Assembly (NCBI GenBank): GCA_018665005.1
Contig: JABJEE010000048.1
Location: forward strand, 1 to 6,559
Direction: 5' to 3'
DNA: 6,559 bases
Origin: Flavobacteriales bacterium
GTDB lineage: Bacteria > Bacteroidota > Bacteroidia > Flavobacteriales_D > Crocinitomicaceae
This document shows positions 1 through 5,821 of this stretch, piece by piece; the stretch's first letter is position 1, and each line of letters begins with the position of its first letter. The translations under genes and the position numbers were made by a program. The notes beneath the pieces were generated by a model, which saw only the letters and a list, made by a program, of their open reading frames with translations, did no database searches and was not told the DNA's origin.

Positions 1-665
1 ACAAAACCTGAGTCTTCAAAATCTGTTGTGTGTTTATGATTAAAGTCGGAAAACTTACCCTCTATGTTGTCAATGTCACCAAATAGCCAATACATAATAT
101 CAATAAAATGAGAGAATTGTGTGAAAAGGGTTCCTCCATCAAGATCCGATGTCCCTTTCCATCCTCCTTTTTTGTAATAGCGATCATCACGGTTCCAATA
201 ACAATTAAGCTGAACCATGTAAATATCTCCCAACAACTCATCAGTTATGACCGATTTAATCCATTCAGATGGTGGAGAATAACGGTTCTGCATTACGCAG
301 AACACTTGTTTTGAAACCTGTAATGCTTTAAATATTATTTTTTCGCATCCATCTTTTTTCAACCCCATTGGTTTTTCACAAACCACATGCATTTTCTTTT
401 GAAGTGCCAGCAGGGCTTGTTCCGAATGAAGACCATTTGGAGTACAAATATTTACCACATCAATTTTGAGATCACTACTTAACAATTCTTCAATAGAATT
501 GAAAAAAGGAACGTCAAAAGATTCGGCATCACACTCTTTCTGAGTGCGTATATCTGCCAAAGCGACCAATTCTGCCTCTTCCTCTCTACGAATCATTTCG
601 GCATGTCTTTTTCCAATATGTCCTGTCCCTACAACAGCGAATTTTATTTTTTGTGAATCGGACAT
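1..665 (-). CDS. wbpB: UDP-GlcNAcA 3-dehydrogenase, Gfo/Idh/MocA family (WbpB/WlbA type), C-terminus off the window
   Basis: The frame reads from ATG at 665 to the window edge without a stop and gives the first 221 residues; family members are usually about 310-350 long, so roughly the last third is missing. Visible features are an N-terminal Rossmann fold with the dinucleotide loop GTGHIG (residues 13-18), the family EKP motif with Lys98, and the segment GGTLFTQFSHFID (178-190) with His186, typical of WlbA/WbpB. Characterised relatives oxidise C3 of UDP-N-acetylglucosaminuronate with NAD+, giving the 3-keto sugar that WbpE aminates; some regenerate the tightly bound cofactor with 2-oxoglutarate, closing a loop with the aminotransferase. 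The protein should be cytoplasmic. The start lies 2 bases past the wbpD stop, so it belongs to the same transcript. Family is certain; the exact substrate is inferred from wbpD and wbpE next door. Another sugar-nucleotide oxidoreductase of this family is the main alternative. Confidence 0.87.
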   Translation of the reverse strand, partial: MSDSQKIKFAVVGTGHIGKRHAEMIRREEEAELVALADIRTQKECDAESFDVPFFNSIEELLSSDLKIDVVNICTPNGLHSEQALLALQKKMHVVCEKPMGLKKDGCEKIIFKALQVSKQVFCVMQNRYSPPSEWIKSVITDELLGDIYMVQLNCYWNRDDRYYKKGGWKGTSDLDGGTLFTQFSHFIDIMYWLFGDIDNIEGKFSDFNHKHTTDFEDSGF

Positions 666-667
666 AA

Positions 668-1237
668 TTACAGCTTTATTACTTTATTATTTACTAATTG
701 ATATTTTATTTTACTTTCAGGACAAAGGGCTATACCAGAGGCATCAAACTCCAAGCGATGTCCGTATTCACTCATCCAACCGATTTGTCTTGCAGGATTA
801 CCAACCAATAAAGCATATGACGCAACGTCTTTAGTTACTACGGCTCCAGCTCCAATAAAAGCAAATTCTCCAATATCATGACCGCAAACAATGGTTGCAT
901 TAGCACCTATACTCGCCCCTTTTTTAACTGTGGTTTTGGAAAATTGACCTCTTCTATTTACGCCACTTCTAGGGTTGGTAACATTTGTGAAAACCATAGA
1001 TGGACCGAGAAAAACATCATCTTCACAAGTCACTCCAGAATATATAGAGACATTGTTTTGAACCTTAACATTATTACCAAGTATAACATCTGGAGAAACA
1101 ACTACATTTTGACCAATATTACATTTTAATCCGATTTTGCAGTTCGGCATGACATGAGAAAAGTGCCAGATTTTTGTTCCTTCACCTATCTCACACCCCT
1201 GATCGATTACTGCCGTTTCGTGTGCGTAAAAACTCAT
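668..1237 (-). CDS. wbpD: UDP-2-acetamido-3-amino-glucuronate N-acetyltransferase (WbpD/WlbB type)
   Basis: The product is 189 residues, close to the roughly 190 of Pseudomonas WbpD. It is built almost wholly of hexapeptide repeats (for example IGEGTK, IGQNVV, LGNNVK, IGANAT, IGAGAV), which form a left-handed beta-helix trimer. Family-diagnostic stretches are KIWHFSHV near the N-terminus, VQNNVSIYSGV, GPSMVFTNVTNPRSGV, ATIVCG, and near the C-terminus GNPARQIGWMSE followed by CPESKIKY. The known enzymes use acetyl-CoA to acetylate the 3-amino group of UDP-GlcNAc3NA, yielding UDP-GlcNAc(3NAc)A in the cytoplasm. I chose ATG at 1237, 2 bases after the dehydrogenase stop. A TTG two codons upstream (1243) overlaps that stop and would add only Met-Asn. 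No Shine-Dalgarno is seen, so initiation probably relies on coupling. Function is well supported by the motifs and by the adjacent wbpB and wbpE. Confidence 0.92.
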   Translation of the reverse strand: MSFYAHETAVIDQGCEIGEGTKIWHFSHVMPNCKIGLKCNIGQNVVVSPDVILGNNVKVQNNVSIYSGVTCEDDVFLGPSMVFTNVTNPRSGVNRRGQFSKTTVKKGASIGANATIVCGHDIGEFAFIGAGAVVTKDVASYALLVGNPARQIGWMSEYGHRLEFDASGIALCPESKIKYQLVNNKVIKL

Positions 1238-1239
1238 AT

Positions 1240-2553
1240 TCAATTAATTAATTTTCTACCAATACTAGAATAGTAAAATTCTTTTTCTGTCATTTCATCA
1301 ATGTCAAAGAGATTCCTGCCATCAAAAATAACTGCATCATTCATTAAACTTTTGATTTTATTGAAATCCGGTTTTTTAAAAACCTCCCATTCTGTACAAA
1401 TTACCAAAGCATCAGTATTTCTCAAGACATCATATTGATTTTTTCCATAATACACTTTATCTTTTAAGATATCCTTGGTGTTTACCATAGCTTCTGGGTC
1501 AAAAACTGAGACTTCAACGCCTTCATTCAATAACTTTTCAATCATATATAGAGATGGGGCTTCCCTTAAATCATCCGTATCTGGCTTAAAGGACAACCCC
1601 CAGAAAGCCATTTTTTTTCCAGCCAAATCTCCTTTAAAATAATTTTTAATTTTTGGGAAAAGAATCGTTTTTTGACGTTGATTTATCTGAACAACAGAAT
1701 TTAAAATCTGAAATTGATAGCCTGCGTCATTACAAGATTTTAATAATGCCTTAATATCCTTTGGAAAACAAGAGCCTCCAAATCCGATGCCTGGATAAAG
1801 AAATTTATGACCTATCCGATTATCTGATCCTACGGCTTCTCTTACACGATCTACATCAGCTCCAATCAATTCACAGAAGTTAGCAACTTCATTCATAAAG
1901 GTGATTTTTGTTGCCAGAAAAGAATTCGCGGCGTATTTGGTAAGTTCCGAGGATTTTTCATCCATAAAATGAATTTTGCTTCCTGACTCAACAAAAGGCT
2001 TATACAATTTATCTAAAACAATTCTAGCCCTGTCATCGGAGCATCCAACAACGATTCGATCTGGATGCATAAAATCATTTACCGCTTGACCTTGACGCAA
2101 AAATTCAGGATTAGAAACTACTGAAAAATTAACTTTTGAATTCTTTTGAATTGAGGTCTGAACCTGTTCAGATGTTCCAACAGGAACTGTACTTTTGTTT
2201 ACAATAATTGTATAATTTGAAATGATTTCTCCTAATTGTTCCGCAACACCAAGAACATAGGACAAATCAGCAGAGCCGTCCTCCTCTGGGGGAGTCGGAA
2301 GTGCCAGAAAAACAACTTCAGCGTCTTTTATTCCGCTTTCAAGGGATTCCGTGAACTTTAAATTACCCGATTTTATATTCTTTTTAAATAGTAGTTCAAG
2401 TCCTGGTTCGAAAAAAGGAACTTCTCCATTTTTCATTTTTTGCACTTTTACAGAATCAATATCAATGCATGTGACCTGGTTTCCCGTTTCAGCGAAACAT
2501 GTACCTGTTACCAAACCAACGTATCCAGTTCCAACGACAGCTATTTTATTCAT
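1240..2553 (-). CDS. ugd: UDP-glucose/UDP-sugar 6-dehydrogenase (Ugd family)
   Basis: This is a 437-residue NAD-dependent four-electron dehydrogenase that converts a UDP-hexose to the UDP-hexuronate; in this family the usual substrate is UDP-glucose. The order is an N-terminal NAD-binding Rossmann domain with GTGYVG (8-13), NKSTVPVGT (119-127), NPEFLRQG (148-155, Glu150), the central helix with ELTKYAAN (Lys206, Asn210), the thioester motif GFGGSCFPKD (257-266) with catalytic Cys262, and a C-terminal UDP-binding domain with SFKPDTDDLREAPS (321-334). All catalytic residues are present. ATG at 2553 is chosen because the Rossmann strand begins right there; the same frame is open upstream to 2661 but that lies inside the aminotransferase gene. 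Its ATG overlaps the aminotransferase TGA as ATGA. By position it should act as WbpA (UDP-GlcNAc 6-dehydrogenase), yet YVGLVTGTCFAE resembles Ugd rather than WbpA/WecC. The family is sure, the substrate is open. Confidence 0.93.
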   Translation of the reverse strand: MNKIAVVGTGYVGLVTGTCFAETGNQVTCIDIDSVKVQKMKNGEVPFFEPGLELLFKKNIKSGNLKFTESLESGIKDAEVVFLALPTPPEEDGSADLSYVLGVAEQLGEIISNYTIIVNKSTVPVGTSEQVQTSIQKNSKVNFSVVSNPEFLRQGQAVNDFMHPDRIVVGCSDDRARIVLDKLYKPFVESGSKIHFMDEKSSELTKYAANSFLATKITFMNEVANFCELIGADVDRVREAVGSDNRIGHKFLYPGIGFGGSCFPKDIKALLKSCNDAGYQFQILNSVVQINQRQKTILFPKIKNYFKGDLAGKKMAFWGLSFKPDTDDLREAPSLYMIEKLLNEGVEVSVFDPEAMVNTKDILKDKVYYGKNQYDVLRNTDALVICTEWEVFKKPDFNKIKSLMNDAVIFDGRNLFDIDEMTEKEFYYSSIGRKLIN

Positions 2554-3689
2554 TCTGACTCTTTTTGTACAAACTCCAAAACTGAATTTGTTATATGAGT
2601 TAATTGTTCCTTTTCCAATTCTGTATGCATAGGTAATGAAATTACCCTTTGCGTCAACCAATCTGTAACCGGCAATTCGACATCTTCCGAACCAAAGGAT
2701 GCAAACATTTTTTGCTTGTGTGCAGGAATTGGGTAATAAATCATTGATGGCACATCCCGTTCAGCTAAAAAATGATGTAATTTATCTCTGTCTATTCCCT
2801 CAAGAGTCAATGTATATTGATGAAAAACATGTCGAGATTCATTAGATCGAACTGGAGTTTTAATACCATCTATTTTTTCAAAAGCCTTGTCATAATAGGA
2901 CGCCGCTTCTCTTCTTCTATTTAAATAGGAATCCAATTCTCTTAGCTTAATTCGTAAAATGCCAGCCTGTAAATTGTCCAGTCTAGAATTACAACCCACC
3001 ATATCATGATGGTAGCGCTTGCTCTGCCCGTGATTGGCGATCATCCTCATTTTAGATGCCAATTCATCATTATTTGTGCAAATCGCACCTCCATCTCCAA
3101 AACACCCTAAATTTTTGGATGGGAAAAATGAAGTGCAACCAATATCACCAATAGTTCCTGTTTTTACAAATGACCCATTTGACAATTTATATTCGCTGCC
3201 TATTGCCTGAGCGTTATCTTCAATAACCTTGAGATCATGCTTTTTAGCAATAGACATGATTTCATTCATATTGGACGCCTGACCATAAAGATGAACAGGT
3301 ACAATGGCTTTTGTTTTCTCCGTTACGGCATTCTCAATAGAGGCCGGATCAATACAAAAAGTATCTCGATCGACCTCAACAAACACGGGCTTTAAACCCA
3401 ATAATGCGATTACCTCAGTGGTAGCAATGTAAGTAAATGATGGCGTTATAACCTCATCACCCGGCTTTAAATCTAGCGACATCAAGGCAATCTGCAAAGC
3501 ATCAGTACCATTTGCGCAAGGTATCACATGCTTGACACCTAAGTATTCTTGTAGTTCAGTTTGAAAAGCTTTAACCTCTGGACCGTTAATAAATTGAGCT
3601 GTTGTTATTACCTCATTTATTACTTTGTCTATAGACGGTTTGATTTTTTCCAGTTGAGTAATTAAATCAACCATTTGAATTTTTTTCAT
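2550..3689 (-). CDS. wbpE: UDP-2-acetamido-2-deoxy-3-oxo-glucuronate aminotransferase (WbpE/WlbC type, DegT/DnrJ/EryC1/StrS family)
   Basis: The 379-residue product is a PLP-dependent sugar aminotransferase of fold type I. It closely resembles WbpE as I remember that protein: CANGTDALQIALM (58-70), GDEVITPSFTY, IEDNAQ (156-161, Asp158 facing the pyridine nitrogen), TSFFPSKNLGCFGDGGAI (186-203) with Lys192 as the Schiff-base lysine, then the stretch with HGQ, RYHH, NSRLDNLQAGIL, and a C-terminal YYPIPAHKQ and LPMHTEL. It should transfer the amino group of glutamate to C3 of the 3-keto sugar made by WbpB, in the cytoplasm. It is the first gene of the leftward operon. ATG at 3689 is preferred: the frame is open to an ATG at 3728, but the extra 13 residues are hydrophobic, lie outside the family alignment, and are crossed by the predicted promoter. 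A further in-frame ATG at 3674 is possible. A purine run (AGAGGA) abuts the start too closely to be a normal ribosome site. Confidence 0.92.
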   Translation of the reverse strand: MKKIQMVDLITQLEKIKPSIDKVINEVITTAQFINGPEVKAFQTELQEYLGVKHVIPCANGTDALQIALMSLDLKPGDEVITPSFTYIATTEVIALLGLKPVFVEVDRDTFCIDPASIENAVTEKTKAIVPVHLYGQASNMNEIMSIAKKHDLKVIEDNAQAIGSEYKLSNGSFVKTGTIGDIGCTSFFPSKNLGCFGDGGAICTNNDELASKMRMIANHGQSKRYHHDMVGCNSRLDNLQAGILRIKLRELDSYLNRRREAASYYDKAFEKIDGIKTPVRSNESRHVFHQYTLTLEGIDRDKLHHFLAERDVPSMIYYPIPAHKQKMFASFGSEDVELPVTDWLTQRVISLPMHTELEKEQLTHITNSVLEFVQKESE

Positions 3690-3709
3690 TCCTCTATTTA
3701 AGATGAGTG

Positions 3710-3742
3710 CAAATATAACAAATATCAAGCATAAAAAAGCAA
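3710..3742 (-). promoter_or_regulatory. Candidate Bacteroidota-type promoter for the leftward sugar-nucleotide operon
   Basis: On the minus strand bases 3717-3710 read TATATTTG, an exact match to the -7 consensus TAnnTTTG used by the primary sigma factor of Bacteroidota. A TTG that could serve as the -33 element lies at 3742-3740 with a 22-base spacer, at the long end of the usual range. Transcription would begin near 3703-3706 and give a leader of only about 15 bases before the wbpE ATG at 3689. The match is by eye; the -33 part is weak. Confidence 0.5.
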
Positions 3743-3822
3743 TAAATACAAAGCCCTACGCCAAAAAGAAAATGGGGATTTTAAGGATTATTAAAACGTT
3801 ATCTCAAATTAAAAAATGCTCG

Positions 3823-3830
3823 TAAATTTG
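3823..3830 (+). promoter_or_regulatory. Candidate -7 promoter element for the rightward waaA operon
   Basis: The bases read TAAATTTG, an exact TAnnTTTG match, but only 6 bases before the ATG at 3837. If it is real, transcription starts almost at that ATG, giving a leaderless or nearly leaderless message and ruling out the in-frame ATG at 3816. No TTG is found at the proper distance upstream (about 3797-3805), so half of the promoter is missing and the match could be chance in AT-rich DNA. Confidence 0.33.
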
Positions 3831-3836
3831 TTGTCT

Positions 3837-4589
3837 ATGAAGACATCGGTATTCCTTATTTTATTGATTCCATTTTTATCATTTTCACAGTGGAGTAAAA
3901 ACGACTCTACAATATCAAGGACATGGATGGCCATCGAATATGGGGCGAATTGGACGCAAGCAGATTTGGCAGATCGATATGGCTTCATGAATCATCTCGG
4001 AGTCATGACAGGTTTCAAAACATCGAAAAACTGGTTTTTTGGGCTTCAGAGCTCATTCTTATTTGGAAATAACGTTCGGATGACAGGCTTGTTTGATCAT
4101 TTGATAGATTCCAACGGTAATATTACAGATGTCAATGGCAACATAGCAGCAGTGGTCGTTTATCCAAGAGGTTTCAGCACCAATGTATGTATTGGTAAAA
4201 TATTTCCTGTTCTTGGTTCAAATAAAAACTCTGGGGTTTTCGTTCATACAGGAGTGGGATACCTTTTACACAGGATGAAAATTGAAACCAATGAGCAAGT
4301 CATTCCTCAAATTGAATTGGACTACAAAAAAGGATATGATCGTTTAACGACTGGTGTAAACGTTCATCAATTTATTGGGTATAATTTCATGAGCATTAGC
4401 GGTGGTTATCATTTTTATGGAGGATTCTATGCGCAAGAAGGCTTTACAAAAAATCGTCGAACCATCAATTTCGACGAGCCCGATGTTCCTGTTTCCAATG
4501 AGCTACGTCTTGATGTACAAGTTGGAATTAAGCTGGGCTGGGTGATTCCAATTTACAAACGACAACCCAAGGATTTTTACTTCAATTAA
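3837..4589 (+). CDS. Secreted, probably outer-membrane beta-barrel protein of unknown function
   Basis: From ATG 3837 the product is 250 residues. Residues 1-18 form a clear Sec signal peptide (short basic start MKTS, hydrophobic FLILLIPFL, then SFSQ), with cleavage probably around Ser17-Gln18; there is no lipobox cysteine. The mature part is rich in Gly, Tyr and Phe, with alternating amphipathic stretches such as WFFGLQSSFLFGNN, SGVFVHTGVGYLLH and ISGGYHFYGGFYAQEGF, as expected for an 8- to 10-strand outer-membrane barrel. A charged segment FTKNRRTINFD and a C-terminus VIPIYKRQPKDFYFN look like conserved signatures; from memory similar proteins occur across Bacteroidota, but I could not check this and know no function. 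An in-frame ATG at 3816 would add seven residues; it has an A-rich upstream, so it stays possible. The stop overlaps the waaA start by one base (TAATG), suggesting an envelope role tied to LPS. The barrel call is inference. Confidence 0.8.
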   Translation: MKTSVFLILLIPFLSFSQWSKNDSTISRTWMAIEYGANWTQADLADRYGFMNHLGVMTGFKTSKNWFFGLQSSFLFGNNVRMTGLFDHLIDSNGNITDVNGNIAAVVVYPRGFSTNVCIGKIFPVLGSNKNSGVFVHTGVGYLLHRMKIETNEQVIPQIELDYKKGYDRLTTGVNVHQFIGYNFMSISGGYHFYGGFYAQEGFTKNRRTINFDEPDVPVSNELRLDVQVGIKLGWVIPIYKRQPKDFYFN

Positions 4590-5821
4590 TGAGGTCTCTT
4601 TATCAAATAGCTATTCATTTATTTATCCTTGGAATGAGGATCGCTTCTTTATTTAATAAAAAAATTAAAAAAGGTATTCAGGGAAGAAAAAATTGGAGAA
4701 ATTCATTAGATGATATTCCAAAAGACGCCAATGTCATCTGGTTTCATTGTGCTTCTCTTGGAGAATTTGACCAAGGACTTCCTGTGATGTCGGCCCTCAA
4801 AAAAAATACGCCAAATGCCTTTATCCTTTTGACCTTTTTCTCTCCTTCGGGAATGAATCATTATCATAAAAGAGAACACCCTGTTGATCTTACAATCTAT
4901 CTTCCATTTGACACAAAGAGCAATGCCCGAACCTTTCTCAAAAAGGCCAAGCCAAGCCTTGCCCTTTTCGTGAAATACGAATTTTGGCCCAATTTCATTT
5001 CTGAATGCAAAAGGGCAAAAGTGAAAACAGTTTCGATCTCCACATTGCTCCGAAGCAGTCAGGTTTATTTCAAGTGGTACGGAGGGTTTTTCGCAAATGT
5101 TCTAAAAAGTATTGATCACTTTTTTGTGCAAAATGCACAAACCAAAGAGCTACTTGATTCGATTGGAGTGAAACAAATTGAAATTTCAGGAGACACGCGA
5201 TACGATAAGGTAATCCAGCACAAAAACAGCTCGACATCAACAGATCCTATTCTTTCACAATTCACGGCTGAGGGCCCGATACTAATCGCAGGAAGCTCCT
5301 GGGAAGAAGAAGAAAAAATCGTTAAAAAATTCCTGGAATCGAATACGAATACGAAGGTGATTATTGCACCGCATAATGTCAATTCCAGTAATATTGAGCG
5401 CATACAGAGTCTTTTGGATCAACCCTCTGTTCGCTATACCCAATATCAAGAATACAAGGGCAATCGTGTGTTGATCATAGACACCATTGGCCACCTTACC
5501 TCTGCCTATCAATATGCCCATTACGCCCTTATTGGAGGTGGCTTTTCGGGCAATCTTCACAACATACTGGAACCTGCCGTTTATGGACTTCCCGTATTCT
5601 TTGGCCCCGTATTCCACAAATTCCCGGAAGCACAATCTTTCATCGACGGAGGCATTGGTTCTGTGGTTGAAAATGCCGAACAGCTTTCCCAAAAAATAAA
5701 TGCACTTGGAGACCAGCAAGAGCTCAAGCAAAAAATTGAAGCCTTTATAAGCGCACAATCTGGTGCCACAAATAAAATTGTGAATCATCCTTTTATAGCA
5801 AACACACTTAAACAAAAATGA
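4589..5821 (+). CDS. waaA: 3-deoxy-D-manno-octulosonic acid (Kdo) transferase
   Basis: The 410-residue enzyme (also called KdtA) transfers Kdo from CMP-Kdo to the lipid A precursor on the cytoplasmic face of the inner membrane, the first step of LPS core assembly. It has the GT-B layout of family GT30. Residues 4-22 form one membrane-anchoring helix. The acceptor-side domain has HCASLGEF (53-60) with the likely catalytic base Glu59, and KYEFWPN (129-135) matching the E-WPN motif. The linker holds GDTRYDKV (201-208). The donor domain shows GSSWEEEE (235-242), IIAPHN (258-263), GGGF (316-319) and NLHNILEPAVYGLPVFFGP (322-340). Length is normal for the family and nothing essential is missing. 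It starts one base inside the preceding stop and ends in an ATGA overlap with the next gene, so the three are probably translated together. Whether it adds one or two Kdo residues cannot be read from the sequence. Confidence 0.96.
   Translation: MRSLYQIAIHLFILGMRIASLFNKKIKKGIQGRKNWRNSLDDIPKDANVIWFHCASLGEFDQGLPVMSALKKNTPNAFILLTFFSPSGMNHYHKREHPVDLTIYLPFDTKSNARTFLKKAKPSLALFVKYEFWPNFISECKRAKVKTVSISTLLRSSQVYFKWYGGFFANVLKSIDHFFVQNAQTKELLDSIGVKQIEISGDTRYDKVIQHKNSSTSTDPILSQFTAEGPILIAGSSWEEEEKIVKKFLESNTNTKVIIAPHNVNSSNIERIQSLLDQPSVRYTQYQEYKGNRVLIIDTIGHLTSAYQYAHYALIGGGFSGNLHNILEPAVYGLPVFFGPVFHKFPEAQSFIDGGIGSVVENAEQLSQKINALGDQQELKQKIEAFISAQSGATNKIVNHPFIANTLKQK

Noticed and set aside
108..1129. Plus-strand open frames at 108-314, 544-834 and 878-1129
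   Set aside because: Each is antisense to wbpB or wbpD, which have strong family motifs; none has a domain, signal peptide or start context of its own.
2351..2632. Plus-strand open frame of 93 codons
   Set aside because: Antisense to the 5' end of the dehydrogenase and the 3' end of the aminotransferase; no recognisable features.
2554..2661. Upstream extension of the dehydrogenase frame to a start at 2661 (473 residues)
   Set aside because: The extra 36 residues lie before the Rossmann strand that normally begins the family and sit wholly inside the aminotransferase gene; ATG 2553 gives the usual length and an ATGA overlap.
3690..3728. Upstream start of the aminotransferase at ATG 3728
   Set aside because: It adds 13 hydrophobic residues not found in the family and overlaps the best minus-strand promoter match.
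5282..5815. 177-codon open frame on the minus strand
   Set aside because: It lies wholly inside waaA, which has complete family motifs; the protein shows no recognisable domain or start context.
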